Positions 19,009 through 27,592 are shown, counted from the stretch's first letter. The stretch: DNA of 64,000 nucleotides from Sporosarcina sp. Marseille-Q4063 (GCF_018309085.1 NZ_CP070502.1:1798001-1862000), one strand, 5' to 3'. Notes: a model not told the origin generated them from the letters alone. Translations and numbers: made by a program.

Positions 19009-19257
19009 ATGCCGAAAAAAGGAAAAAAAGCTAGGATCCATCATTCAACAACAGGTACTACATCAACAGGTAAGACAACTACAGGTACTACGTCAACGGG
19101 CAAGAAAACAACTGGTACTACGTCAACGGGCCATACAACAACTGGTCATACGTCAACTGGCAAGACAACAACAGGCACTACGACGACAGGCAAGAAAACA
19201 ACAGGCCATACAACGACAGGTACTACGACAACAGGCCATACAACAACAGGTTGTTGA
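19009..19257 (+). CDS. CotG-like Thr/Gly repeat coat protein
   Basis: An 82-residue protein: a basic start MPKKGKKARIHH, then about fourteen pentapeptides of form T-G-x-T-[TS], where x is T, K or H, ending in a lone Cys. Half of all residues are Thr. An AAAAAGGGGGG site precedes the ATG. It occupies the cotG position between divergent cotB-like and cotH genes. B. subtilis CotG is a Ser/Lys/Tyr repeat protein phosphorylated by CotH; here Thr replaces Ser. Assignment as the CotH substrate is by position and composition, not by sequence identity. Confidence 0.75.
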   Translation: MPKKGKKARIHHSTTGTTSTGKTTTGTTSTGKKTTGTTSTGHTTTGHTSTGKTTTGTTTTGKKTTGHTTTGTTTTGHTTTGC

Positions 19258-19269
19258 TGTAGGTGATTC

Positions 19270-19316
19270 AACTACTGCGGCATGACCAATCACTTATCGG
19301 TCATAAAGCAGTAGTT
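19270..19316 (+). terminator. Hairpin between cotG-like and cotH
   Basis: AACTACTGC-GGC-ATGACC and GGTCAT-AAA-GCAGTAGTT form a long two-part stem. There is no strong T run after it, so it may be a leaky terminator or a transcript-stabilising hairpin that separates expression of the coat protein from that of its kinase. Confidence 0.55.
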
Positions 19317-19376
19317 AACAATAATTACCCCATCCCTTAATCAGTGGACCTGAATAATTGAAAGGAAAGAGATTGT

Positions 19377-20462
19377 ATGTCCTATCTAATTCCATCTTAT
19401 ATTTTGAAAATCAAGGAAAAGAATCTAAATGAGTTACGAGGAGATGTTTGGAGCAATGACCCTGTTCCAGCTTCTTTGAAGGTGGAGAATGTCAAATATG
19501 ATATAGGAATTGCCTATCGTGGATCTTATACACGGAAGTTTCGCAAAAGATCCTATCGAATTGAGTTTAACGACCCGAAATTATTCTCTGGGGCCCGCGA
19601 AATTCATCTTAACGCCGAATACAGAGACCCATCTCTCATCAGAAATAAACTTTCTTTTGATTTCTTTAATGACCTTGGTGTCTTATCACCACAAAGCCAA
19701 CATATTAATTTTACTCGCAATGATTCTCATAAAGGTGTCTATTTACAATTGGAGTCCGTTGATGACTTGTTCTTGAAAAAGAGAGGCCTACCTTCTGGAC
19801 CCATTTATTATGCAGTTAACAATAACGCTAACTTTTCTATTATGAGAGACGAAAAAATGAAAGACTCGCTTATTTCAGGATATCAAAGAGCCTTAGGAAA
19901 CGATTCAGACAATGACATCCTTCATGATTTTATAAATAAAGTGAACACCATACCTCTACCAAATTTCCCTGATGAAATTTCCCGTCTTATCAATATTGAT
20001 AAATTTTTACGTTGGCTCGTCGGAGCTGTTTGCTCAATGAATAATGACGGTTTCACCCATAACTATGCTCTGTACCGCAATAGTGAGACAGGGTTGTTTG
20101 AAATCATCCCTTGGGACTATGATGCAACTTGGGGACGAAAAGTCGACGGAGGAATCATGCATTACAAGTATGTTCCTATGGAAGGCAAGAAGAACAATCA
20201 TCTTTGCTATCTGCTTATGAGATTCCCGGAATTCCGTAATCTTTACAAAAACATCTTGGAGGAAATCTTGGAAACAAAGTTCACTGTTGCCTATATGGAA
20301 GATAAAGTGATTTCTCTGCATGAAGCCCTGCGACCACACGTCCTTATTGATCCTTATAAAAGAAAGAAGATTGACACATTCGATCGTGAACCCGAATTTA
20401 TTTTTCAATTTATTCGCGACCGCAACAAGTATTTGAAAAAGAAACTGGCCAACTTTGACTAA
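19377..20462 (+). CDS. cotH: CotH-family spore coat protein kinase
   Basis: A 361-residue CotH kinase-fold protein. Conserved parts: basic segment RGSYTRKFRKRSYRIEF (residues 48-64, which includes the ATP-binding Lys region), LNAEYRDPSLIRNKLSFD (79-96), SMNNDGFTHNYALYRN (220-235) and the metal-binding EIIPWDYDATWGR (242-254, Asp247 and Asp249). In B. subtilis CotH phosphorylates CotB and CotG and is needed for outer coat assembly. GAAAGGAAAGAG ribosome site before ATG 19377. Next to cotG-like and cotB-like genes. Full length for the family. Confidence 0.92.
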   Translation: MSYLIPSYILKIKEKNLNELRGDVWSNDPVPASLKVENVKYDIGIAYRGSYTRKFRKRSYRIEFNDPKLFSGAREIHLNAEYRDPSLIRNKLSFDFFNDLGVLSPQSQHINFTRNDSHKGVYLQLESVDDLFLKKRGLPSGPIYYAVNNNANFSIMRDEKMKDSLISGYQRALGNDSDNDILHDFINKVNTIPLPNFPDEISRLINIDKFLRWLVGAVCSMNNDGFTHNYALYRNSETGLFEIIPWDYDATWGRKVDGGIMHYKYVPMEGKKNNHLCYLLMRFPEFRNLYKNILEEILETKFTVAYMEDKVISLHEALRPHVLIDPYKRKKIDTFDREPEFIFQFIRDRNKYLKKKLANFD

Positions 20463-20532
20463 TTAATCTTATGCGTTATCTTCCTTAATTCAAAAGATAA
20501 ATTGACCTTGTAGTACAGAAAGGAGATACTGC

Positions 20533-20913
20533 TTGTTACCAATATGTATAAAAGATACTGGAAAATACGGTAAAGGGATATATGCTACACGTGATATTAA
20601 AACAGGTGAACTCATTGAGGTATCTCCTGTTTTAATTTCATCTAAAAATGAGTGGAAGTATCTGAAGAAGACAGTACTTTTTGATTACTGTTTCACTTGG
20701 GGGGAAAATTACGAACAAATAGCAGTGGCTTTGGGATTTGGATCATTATTTAATCACTCATTTACTCCAAATGCGATGTTTATTAATAATATAGGTAACC
20801 TGTCCATCGATTTTTATGCGATTGTTGATATTAAAGCCAGCGAGGAAATTACTATTAATTACAATGGGGATTCTGATGATAAATCGCCATTATGGTTTGA
20901 TGTACTAGAATAA
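20533..20913 (+). CDS. SET-domain protein (putative protein lysine methyltransferase)
   Basis: A 126-residue minimal SET domain. Starts at TTG 20533 with AAAGGAG 8 bases upstream. Motifs: GKYGKGIYATRDIKTGELIE (N-terminal SET strand), the SAM-binding GSLFNHSFTPNAMF (residues about 70-83), and ASEEITINYNGDSDD with the catalytic Tyr near the C-terminus. Short SET proteins occur in Bacillales with unknown targets. It follows cotH by 70 bases on the same strand before a shared terminator, so it may be co-expressed in sporulation; that is inference. Confidence 0.8.
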   Translation: MLPICIKDTGKYGKGIYATRDIKTGELIEVSPVLISSKNEWKYLKKTVLFDYCFTWGENYEQIAVALGFGSLFNHSFTPNAMFINNIGNLSIDFYAIVDIKASEEITINYNGDSDDKSPLWFDVLE

Positions 20914-20931
20914 ACAGGAGATCATGTGCAT

Positions 20932-20980
20932 AACAGTTTAGGCCTTTCCCTCTTTAAAATGAAGGGAAAGACCCTGTTTT
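20932..20980 (+). terminator. Terminator after the SET gene
   Basis: Nested stem AAACAG...CTTTCCCT / AGGGAAAG...CTGTTTT, ending in TTTT. Follows the SET-domain stop by about 20 bases. Confidence 0.75.
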
Positions 20981-21056
20981 AAATTCATATGAGGCAGTAG
21001 CATACTAAAACAGTCACTCATAATGGGTGCCTGTCTTTGTTTGCATTCAGAACTAC

Positions 21057-21623
21057 TTAAACTCCAACTGCGCTATTTGTTTTATTATAAAATTCAACAA
21101 AGTTGTTTAAAACTAAGTCCAAGAAATCAATTGTCGCTTGATCCGTTATTTCACCAGTTTCGTTCATTTTCGTGTGAACGGAACCGATATACACTTCATT
21201 ACCCGGAAGTATAACCGGGGCAAGTGCTGGATTTGAAAGAATTTCTCTCAGGTGCATTTGTGCACGTACACTTCCCAATACGCCCATGGATGAACCAATG
21301 ATGAATGCAGGTTTGTCCTGAATAGTAAAGTCGCCGCCGCGTGATAACCAGTCAATCGCGTTTTTCATTGCACCTGGTATGGAGAAGTTATATTCAGGAA
21401 CCGCAAACAAAACTGCATCGGAATCTTTCACATTATCTTTAAAATCCTGAACGTTTTCGGGAGGCGTATTCTCTATATCAATCGAAAACATTTCTAGGTC
21501 ATTTATAAATACCGGAGTGATTTCCAATTTATCTGCATGGCGCTTTCTCAAATGCTCCACTATTTTCAAGTTATATGATGTTGAACTCGTACTTCCAATA
21601 ATCGCTTTTACTTTGATCTTCAT
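21057..21623 (-). CDS. NADPH-dependent FMN reductase
   Basis: A 188-residue flavodoxin-like protein of the NADPH-dependent FMN reductase/azoreductase family (PF03358). Features: AIIGSTSSTSYNLKIVEHLR (phosphate-binding loop), AVLFAVPEYNFSIPGAMKNA (the PEYN flavin-binding motif) and FIIGSSMGVLGSVRAQMHLR. Members reduce FMN, quinones, azo dyes or chromate. Single-gene unit; physiological substrate unknown. Confidence 0.92.
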   Translation of the reverse strand: MKIKVKAIIGSTSSTSYNLKIVEHLRKRHADKLEITPVFINDLEMFSIDIENTPPENVQDFKDNVKDSDAVLFAVPEYNFSIPGAMKNAIDWLSRGGDFTIQDKPAFIIGSSMGVLGSVRAQMHLREILSNPALAPVILPGNEVYIGSVHTKMNETGEITDQATIDFLDLVLNNFVEFYNKTNSAVGV

Positions 21624-21707
21624 TATATAAGACTCCCCTTTTAATAATAATTTTAGTAATACTGCTAATCATGGATTATCTTGCGATAAAAAGAAAGAAC
21701 GCGGCCT

Positions 21708-22268
21708 CTATATTTTGACAGGCTTAATTATCCGCGCAGGATTCCCGCCAATTACTACATTGTCAGGTACATCTTTCGTTACAACTGCACCCGATGCAAT
21801 GACGACGTTACTTCCTATTTGAATTCCGGGATTAATGACGGCTCGTCCACCGATCCATACATTATCACCAATACATACCGGTTTCCCATACTCGGTTCCC
21901 CCAATTCTTTCCATTGGGTTTAGTGGGTGTGTCGCTGTATAGATATGTACACCCGGTGCAATCAAGCAATTATCCCCGATTCGAATTTCGCATACATCCA
22001 AAAAAGTGCAGTCAAAGTTTGCAAAAAAGTTCTCGCCGACATGGATGTTATAGCCATAATCGCATCGAAAATCCGGCTCAATTTGAATGTTTTTTCCCGT
22101 TGAACCAAATAACTTTTTCAGTAAATCTATTCGTTTTTCGTCTTCTGTTTCCATTGTTTGATTAAATATCCTCGTAAGTCTTCTAGCATTACAACGCTCT
22201 TTAACCAATTCTACGTCATCTGGGTTATACAAGTCGCCATTCAACATTTTATCCTTTTCAGTTCTCAC
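21708..22268 (-). CDS. maa: Maltose O-acetyltransferase-like enzyme
   Basis: A 186-residue left-handed beta-helix acetyltransferase. N-terminal Mac segment [20 protein letters not shown] (maltose acetyltransferase domain), then hexapeptide repeats, the catalytic His in [36 protein letters not shown] and [12 protein letters not shown] at the end. It transfers acetyl from acetyl-CoA to sugars such as maltose or glucose. Length matches Bacillus Maa. Alone in its unit. Confidence 0.9.
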   Translation of the reverse strand: MRTEKDKMLNGDLYNPDDVELVKERCNARRLTRIFNQTMETEDEKRIDLLKKLFGSTGKNIQIEPDFRCDYGYNIHVGENFFANFDCTFLDVCEIRIGDNCLIAPGVHIYTATHPLNPMERIGGTEYGKPVCIGDNVWIGGRAVINPGIQIGSNVVIASGAVVTKDVPDNVVIGGNPARIIKPVKI

Positions 22269-22330
22269 ATTGCATCCCCTTTTTATTTACGTAAGAACCA
22301 TTCTACATATTATCCTTGAATAAAACTTGC

Positions 22331-22370
22331 AAAAGGCTTCTCGTTATAAAATAACGAAAAGCCTTTTTTT
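22331..22370. terminator. Terminator between small gene and acetyltransferase
   Basis: AAAAGGCTTTTCGTTA-type stem: AAAAGGCTTCTCGTTAT pairs with ATAACGAAAAGCCTTTT, with a T run on the plus side and TTTTGC on the minus side. It overlaps the stop of the minus-strand gene at 22369. Confidence 0.75.
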
Positions 22371-22581
22371 ATTGTATAAGATGACTCATCAAACTAAACA
22401 CTTCGATTTCAAGCTCAACTCGATCATCTGTTTCAATGGTGGGTTGCGGGTAATACCAGTTAATTTCGTCATCTTTATAAACACCTTTGAATTCCGCCCC
22501 ATTGAATGTAAGTATAAACTGTTGGCATTCGTGAATCTGCCCTTGAAACAGTGGTTCTGCCAGTCGGAATTTTTCAATCAT
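22369..22581 (-). CDS. Small conserved hypothetical protein downstream of ku
   Basis: Start set at ATG 22581 because GGAGG lies 8 bases upstream; product 70 residues, MIEKFRLAEPLFQGQIHECQ onward, with WYYPQPTI in the middle. Acidic, no membrane helix and no signal peptide. It follows ku by 19 bases on the same strand, so it is likely co-transcribed with it. It resembles short Bacillus proteins of a DUF5342-like type, from memory and unverified. Function unknown; a link with end joining is only contextual. Confidence 0.65.
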   Translation of the reverse strand: MIEKFRLAEPLFQGQIHECQQFILTFNGAEFKGVYKDDEINWYYPQPTIETDDRVELEIEVFSLMSHLIQ

Positions 22582-22600
22582 ACATTTATCCTCCAATACA

Positions 22601-23431
22601 TCATGCATTTTTCTTTACTGTTTTTGTCGTTTTCTTTCGCGCTGCCGGTTTCTTTTTCGTTTTATCAAGCGAGGCTTGAAGTGCAGTCATTAAATCCATC
22701 ACATTTGATGGCATGTCCGGCCCTTTCTCACTCGGCGTTACCGTCATTTCGCCCGATTTCTTCTGTTCAATCAATTCCAGTAAAGCAGATCGATACTCAT
22801 CGTTATATTTAGCGGCATCAAATGTCGTCGTCAATTGTTCAACCAACATAAGTGCCGTATCCAATTCTTTCTGAATAACTGATTCTGCACTTGGAATGTT
22901 CGGAACTTCCTGGACATTACGTACTTCATCTGGAAAATGAATTGTTTCCATCAGCAATGTGTCGCCGTAAACACGAACGACAGCTAGTTGTTCTTTTGAA
23001 CGAATGACAATTTTGGCTACCCCTATTTTACCGGAATCCCCGAGAGCTTTTCGCAACAATGCATATGCTTTTCCCCCGCCGCTATCCGGGGCCATAAAAT
23101 AACTCCGTTCAAAGTAGATGGGATCGATTTCTTCTAACTTCACGAATTCGATAATTTCTACAGCCTTGTCTTCATTTTCTTTTTTCAGTTGCTCCAATTC
23201 TTCTTGATCTAGAACGACGAATTTATTTTTCGTGTACTCATATGCTTTGACAATTTCCTCATTTTTAACTTCTTTATCGCATATCGGACAAACCTTTTGA
23301 TAATTCACTGGCGTATTGCATTCTTTGTGTAATTGGCGGAGTTTAACATCTTTATTTTCGGTCGCCGCATGAAGCTTCACTGGGATATTCACCAATCCAA
23401 AGCTGATACTGCCTTTCCAAACTGTATGCAT
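22601..23431 (-). CDS. ku: Ku protein for non-homologous end joining
   Basis: A 276-residue bacterial Ku core. Starts MHTVWKGSISFGLVNIPVKL, the classic Ku N-terminus, followed by LRQLHKECNTPVNYQKVCP, YFERSYFMAPDSGGGKAYAL and AKIVIRSKEQLAVVRVYGDT. Ends in a basic tail (KKPAARKKTTKTVKKNA) that binds DNA. Ku binds broken ends and recruits LigD, encoded divergently 107 bases away. In Bacillus this pair (YkoV/YkoU) acts mainly in spores and stationary phase. Confidence 0.96.
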   Translation of the reverse strand: MHTVWKGSISFGLVNIPVKLHAATENKDVKLRQLHKECNTPVNYQKVCPICDKEVKNEEIVKAYEYTKNKFVVLDQEELEQLKKENEDKAVEIIEFVKLEEIDPIYFERSYFMAPDSGGGKAYALLRKALGDSGKIGVAKIVIRSKEQLAVVRVYGDTLLMETIHFPDEVRNVQEVPNIPSAESVIQKELDTALMLVEQLTTTFDAAKYNDEYRSALLELIEQKKSGEMTVTPSEKGPDMPSNVMDLMTALQASLDKTKKKPAARKKTTKTVKKNA

Positions 23432-23470
23432 TTGCTACTCACCCGCTTTTTGGCTTATTATGTGTGCCAT

Positions 23471-23503
23471 GATTAAATTTATGTATAAGAAATAAATTTA
23501 ATC
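23471..23503. promoter_or_regulatory. 11-bp inverted repeat between ku and ligD
   Basis: GATTAAATTTA at 23471-23481 and TAAATTTAATC at 23493-23503, a perfect dyad with an 11-base centre in the divergent promoter region. A candidate shared operator or overlapping AT-rich promoters; the regulator is unknown. Confidence 0.5.
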
Positions 23504-23538
23504 GAATCCTAAGAAAAACGAGGAAGAGGTTCAGAACG

Positions 23539-25341
23539 ATGAAACCGATGCTTTTAACGTCAGCAAATGAGATTCCAGTTGGCAATGAGTGGATTTATGA
23601 AGTAAAATACGACGGTTTTCGTTGTATTTTAATTTGGGATGATAAATCACCAACTTTCATTAGTAGAAATGGCAACGACCTTACTCATCTGTTTCCCGAA
23701 ATCATTCAGTTTTACACTTCCATTTATGAACAAGTAGCTCCTTTTCTTCCGATAACTGCAGATGGTGAATTAGTACATTTAATCAATGAGTTTAAAAGTG
23801 ATTTTTCAATCGTTCAATCACGCGGCAGAATGCGAAATGAAAAAGTTATTTCGAAACATGTTGAAAAACATCCATGCAGTTATATTATGTTCGATCTTCT
23901 TCGTATTAAAGGAAAGGATTTGACGAATTCACCTTTATCGACTCGAAAGGCGGAACTCCATAGGATTTTTCAATCAACCGGAAACATTCAAGTCATCGCT
24001 GTTTACGAAGATGCGGATCTAGTGTGGAATATAGCACAAGTAAATAACTCGGAAGGTATCGTTGCGAAAAGAAAAACAAGTGACTGGATGGGTGGACAGC
24101 GAACAAATCAATGGCTAAAGATTAAAAATTGGAAGTACGTAACCGTTGTTCTGACGAAATATAATCAAGAAAACGGCTATTTTCACGGTTCTGTCTACCA
24201 GATGGAAAGTTTGGTAGAGATTACTGTTTTTAGATACGGCTTTACGGACGAAGAAAGACAGACTTTAGTCGACTTTATTCAAAAAAAAGGCACGAAGGTA
24301 GCGCAAGATAATTGGGAATTGTCCCCATTCATTTGCGTTGATGTTGCCTGCATCGATTTTGACGGAAAAAAGCTGAGAGAGCCACGATTTCATAAATTCA
24401 ATTTTGATATTAATCCGGGACAAGTGAACTGGCGAGAAATGCAAAAGCAACTTCATCCCATACCGCCGTCTATTCAAATAACGCACCCCGATAAGCCTAT
24501 TTGGCCAGCCATCGACATTAAAAAAGATGATTATTTATATTACTTGCAGCAGATAGCTCCTCATCTTCTTCCTTTTCTACATGACCGTCATTTGACAGCA
24601 ATACGTTTTCCACACGGTGTACCAGGAGAAAGTTTTTATCAGAAAAACGCACCCGATTATACACCTGACTTTATTGCTACAAAACAGCATGAAGATATTC
24701 GTTATATCGTTTGCAATGACCTTCAATCTTTATTGTGGTTGGGAAATCAGCTTGCGCTCGAATTTCATGTCCCGTTTCAAACAACGAATACGAATTGTCC
24801 AACTGAAGTTGTATTCGACCTTGACCCTCCATCAGTCAGTGCATTTTCATTGGCGATTGAGGCAGCTTTAAACATGAAAGCCATATTCGATCAATTCAAT
24901 CTTCAATCCTTTGTTAAAACATCCGGTGGCAAAGGAATACAAGTGTATATTCCATTGCCAAAAGACGTTTTCACTTATGAAGATACGCGGATATTCACAG
25001 AATTTGTCTGTCGTTTTTTATGCGAACAGAAGCCGCAATCGTTCACAATCGAACGGCTAAAGAAAAATCGGCATAACAAATTGTACTTGGACTATGTTCA
25101 ACATGCTGAAGGAAAAACGATTATCGCTCCGTATTCCCCTAGAGGCAATGAGCAAGGACTTATCGCGACGCCATTATACTGGGAGGAGGTGACTGACAAA
25201 TTACGGCCAACTTTATTTCCAATGCCAGTCGTGTTAGAACGAATTAAAAACCAAGGCGATCCCTTTAAAAACTTTCGAGAGATTGGAGAAGAGCAAAAAT
25301 TTGAAGTGGTCCTTAATCAGTTAAGAGATTTGATGAAGTAA
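23539..25341 (+). CDS. ligD: Multifunctional DNA ligase/polymerase LigD
   Basis: A 600-residue protein in the Bacillus domain order, ligase first and polymerase last. Ligase: EVKYDGFRCI with the adenylated Lys23, ISRNGNDLTHLFPEI, TADGELVHL, SEGIVAKRKTSDWMGG and QWLKIKNWK. The OB part follows, to about residue 300. Polymerase/primase domain from THPDKPIWPAID (about residue 313): AIRFPHGVPGESFYQKNAPD, VVFDLDPPSVSAF (catalytic Asp pair) and VKTSGGKGIQVYIPLPK. No phosphoesterase domain, as expected for Bacilli. It seals and fills ends held by Ku. Confidence 0.96.
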   Translation: MKPMLLTSANEIPVGNEWIYEVKYDGFRCILIWDDKSPTFISRNGNDLTHLFPEIIQFYTSIYEQVAPFLPITADGELVHLINEFKSDFSIVQSRGRMRNEKVISKHVEKHPCSYIMFDLLRIKGKDLTNSPLSTRKAELHRIFQSTGNIQVIAVYEDADLVWNIAQVNNSEGIVAKRKTSDWMGGQRTNQWLKIKNWKYVTVVLTKYNQENGYFHGSVYQMESLVEITVFRYGFTDEERQTLVDFIQKKGTKVAQDNWELSPFICVDVACIDFDGKKLREPRFHKFNFDINPGQVNWREMQKQLHPIPPSIQITHPDKPIWPAIDIKKDDYLYYLQQIAPHLLPFLHDRHLTAIRFPHGVPGESFYQKNAPDYTPDFIATKQHEDIRYIVCNDLQSLLWLGNQLALEFHVPFQTTNTNCPTEVVFDLDPPSVSAFSLAIEAALNMKAIFDQFNLQSFVKTSGGKGIQVYIPLPKDVFTYEDTRIFTEFVCRFLCEQKPQSFTIERLKKNRHNKLYLDYVQHAEGKTIIAPYSPRGNEQGLIATPLYWEEVTDKLRPTLFPMPVVLERIKNQGDPFKNFREIGEEQKFEVVLNQLRDLMK

Positions 25342-25346
25342 AAAAG

Positions 25347-25375
25347 AAGTCTTTCAACGAACTACTGAAAGACTT
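25347..25375. terminator. Bidirectional terminator after ligD
   Basis: AAGTCTTTCA and TGAAAGACTT around an 8-9 base loop, between the convergent ligD and dehydrogenase genes. Confidence 0.8.
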
Positions 25376-25385
25376 CCACTTCGAT

Positions 25386-26456
25386 TTAATTATCGGACTT
25401 TAATAATTCAATAAAACGATCACCAAGTTCACTTGTTGAAGCTGTTCCACCCAAATCGGGCGTCAAGCTATCCTTTTCGGTCAAAATTAGCTCGAGGGTT
25501 GACAGAATACGCCTTCCCCATTGCTCTTCCCCGAAAAAGTCCATCATCTGACTTACCGACCAAATTGCAGCAAGTGGATTCGCAATACCTTTTCCGGCAA
25601 TATCCGGAGCAGAACCATGAACAGGCTCAAACATCGAAGGATATTTTCGTTCAGGATTTACATTCGCCCCCGTCGCTAGTCCCATCCCGCCTGTTATCGC
25701 CGCACCGATATCGGTTAAAATGTCTCCAAATAAATTGGATGTGACGACAACTTCAAAACGTTCGGGTTCCGCAACAAAATATAAACTTGCTGCATCCACT
25801 AAGTAAGAATAAGTTTGCACATCTGGATACTCCAAGCCGACTTCTTCAAAAACTTCATCCCAAAAAACCATCGAATAATTCAACGCATTCGCTTTACTAA
25901 TGCTCGTCAATGTTCGATTAGACTTGCGAGCTTCTTCATAAGCATAGCGAATGATGCGCTCCGTACCTTTACGAGAAAAGACGCCTGTTTGCAGTACGAC
26001 TTCTTCAGGCTTCCCTTTAAATAACCAATCTCCCGCCCCCGCGTACTCACCTTCACTATTTTCACGAATGACAAGGAAGTCAATTTCTTTTCGCGTTTTG
26101 TCTTTTAACGGCGTCAATGTCGGATTTAGAAGCGTAATCGGACGAATGTTTACGTATTGGTCAAATTCTTTTCGAATACGAAGCAGCAAATCCCATAAAG
26201 AAATGTGATCAGGAACTCCGGGATACCCAACAGCTCCAAGATAAATGGCATCAAAAGATTTTAATTGTTCGATACCATCGTCTGCCATCATTTTCCCTGT
26301 TTCTAAATAATATTCGCAACCCCACGGAAATTCAGTGAACTCGAAAGCAATTGTCGGATCAAGCTTTTCAATCGCCTTTAAAACTTTCGTGCCTTCTGCA
26401 ACAACTTCCGGGCCTATCCCATCTCCAGGTATAAGCGCGATTTTAAATAGTTTCAT
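25386..26456 (-). CDS. Tartrate/D-malate dehydrogenase-type beta-decarboxylating dehydrogenase
   Basis: Isocitrate/isopropylmalate dehydrogenase family, 356 residues from ATG 26456 (AGGTGG just upstream). Motifs: ALIPGDGIGPEVVAEGTKVL, LWDLLLRIRKEFDQYVNIRP (substrate Arg residues), DFLVIRENSEGEYAGAG, TSNLFGDILTDIGAAITGGM (metal-binding Asp), and FEPVHGSAPDIAGKGIANPL (NAD site). The residues around VPDHISLWDLLL are those of the tartrate/D-malate group (YcsA/DmlA/TtuC) rather than LeuB. It would convert D-malate to pyruvate, or tartrate, with NAD+. No leu genes nearby supports this. Confidence 0.85.
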   Translation of the reverse strand: MKLFKIALIPGDGIGPEVVAEGTKVLKAIEKLDPTIAFEFTEFPWGCEYYLETGKMMADDGIEQLKSFDAIYLGAVGYPGVPDHISLWDLLLRIRKEFDQYVNIRPITLLNPTLTPLKDKTRKEIDFLVIRENSEGEYAGAGDWLFKGKPEEVVLQTGVFSRKGTERIIRYAYEEARKSNRTLTSISKANALNYSMVFWDEVFEEVGLEYPDVQTYSYLVDAASLYFVAEPERFEVVVTSNLFGDILTDIGAAITGGMGLATGANVNPERKYPSMFEPVHGSAPDIAGKGIANPLAAIWSVSQMMDFFGEEQWGRRILSTLELILTEKDSLTPDLGGTASTSELGDRFIELLKSDN

Positions 26457-26620
26457 CATTTCCACCTATTTTCTATGTATTTATATTGAATCGTAATTTA
26501 AGCTTACATGAATTCATTATGCAATTGTAAAAAATGTAGTTGTAAGATGGTTCATTTCCTTTTCTTACGGGTATTTGATGACTAGCAGGTTGTAGAGTTT
26601 TTGCTTGGAAGGAGATCAAT

Positions 26621-27262
26621 ATGTTTGGACTTTCTGATATACTCTCATTAATCATTTCAGCATTTATTATTCTACCTGTTGTTACATTCATTAGGGAAGC
26701 TGGTTATTTTGTAATCAGCGGGATTTTTGGTGTTAAAAATCCAAGATTGACGATTGGTTCGGGTCCGCGCGTATATAAAAAATGGATGTTTGATATTAGA
26801 AAACATTATCATCTTTATAGTTGGTTTTCTTATGACGAGTTAAAAAACACGAGCAAGTTAGCCTATATAGCGATTTATGCTGGTCCGATTCTCATTAACA
26901 TGTCTCTTGCATTAACTTTAAATGCCCTGCTAGCCAACGGTTATCTCCAGGATTACAAAACATTTTTTGATCGATTTGTTTTTTATGCGTTCTATTATGT
27001 CCTTTTCGATATCGTTCCTATGTTTACGGTGAATGGAAAACCCAATAACGGAATGATTATTTACGAAATGATACGTTATGGAAGACGAACGGATAATAAT
27101 AGCGAACCATTTATTCCTTCAACGACGAAAGTAGAAGAAGAATACCAGGCGGATATGGAGGAAATAAAAGAGCTTGAAAAGGAAATGGAATTGAAGAAAC
27201 AGGAATTCATTGAAGAAATAGAGGAATTGGAAAGAGTGAAAGATGATGAATTAAAGAAATAA
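26621..27262 (+). CDS. Degenerate M50-like membrane protein
   Basis: A 213-residue protein with three or four membrane helices and an acidic/basic coiled coil at residues about 171-213. The N-terminal stretch FIREAGYFVISGIFGVKNPR, followed by LTIGSGPRVY, lines up with the site-2 protease pattern HExxH-FGV-GxGP, but the zinc-binding His residues are Arg25 and Tyr29 here. The second motif (normally NxxPxxxxDGG) reads FDIVPMFTVNGKPNNG (about 129-144). So it looks like a non-catalytic relative of M50 proteases. GGAGATC site before ATG. Function unknown; family call is mine by eye. Confidence 0.65.
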   Translation: MFGLSDILSLIISAFIILPVVTFIREAGYFVISGIFGVKNPRLTIGSGPRVYKKWMFDIRKHYHLYSWFSYDELKNTSKLAYIAIYAGPILINMSLALTLNALLANGYLQDYKTFFDRFVFYAFYYVLFDIVPMFTVNGKPNNGMIIYEMIRYGRRTDNNSEPFIPSTTKVEEEYQADMEEIKELEKEMELKKQEFIEEIEELERVKDDELKK

Positions 27263-27326
27263 AGCTACTGAAATGCTACATGATAATTAAATTGGGTGGC
27301 ACTCTATATACAAAGGAGTTGCTTTC

Positions 27327-27574
27327 ATGTCAATTACAGATTTATCAATTAGACTTTTAGTCGCTTTTCTAACCTTGTTGGTGGGAAATATAGCGATGAA
27401 AACCTTAGAAAGTATAATGTTGATCAGAAATCACTAAAGCAGGAACTAAAAACGGTTGGGGTTACTTCTGTGTCTGATGTTTTTTATGCGCAAATGCAAA
27501 AAGATGGAACAATGTATGTGGCGAAAAATAATAGTGAAAATGGAGTAGCGACGCAACAAAAAGGAACCTCTTAA
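27327..27574 (+). pseudogene. DUF421 (YetF-like) membrane protein remnant
   Basis: An AAAGGAG site and ATG at 27327 start MSITDLSIRLLVAFLTLLV, one N-terminal helix; this frame soon stops (27435-27437). Another frame joins at about 27381 and reads GGKYSDENLRKYNVDQKSLK and then SVSDVFYAQMQKDGTMYVAK, the C-terminal domain of DUF421 proteins. The middle (about 130 codons, the remaining helices) is missing, and the junction is out of phase (total 248 bases). An internal deletion is the simplest explanation. Confidence 0.75.
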
Positions 27575-27587
27575 TAAACGGTTCCTT
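27561..27587 (-). terminator. Terminator of the lipase/lipoprotein operon
   Basis: AAGGAACC and GGTTCCTT with an 11-base loop, followed on the minus strand by TTTTTG, just past the stop at 27593. Confidence 0.75.
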
Positions 27588-27592
27588 ATCGT

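Noticed and set aside
19009..19257. Collagen-like protein
   Set aside because: The period is five residues (TGxT[TS]), not Gly-x-y triplets, so it is not a collagen helix.
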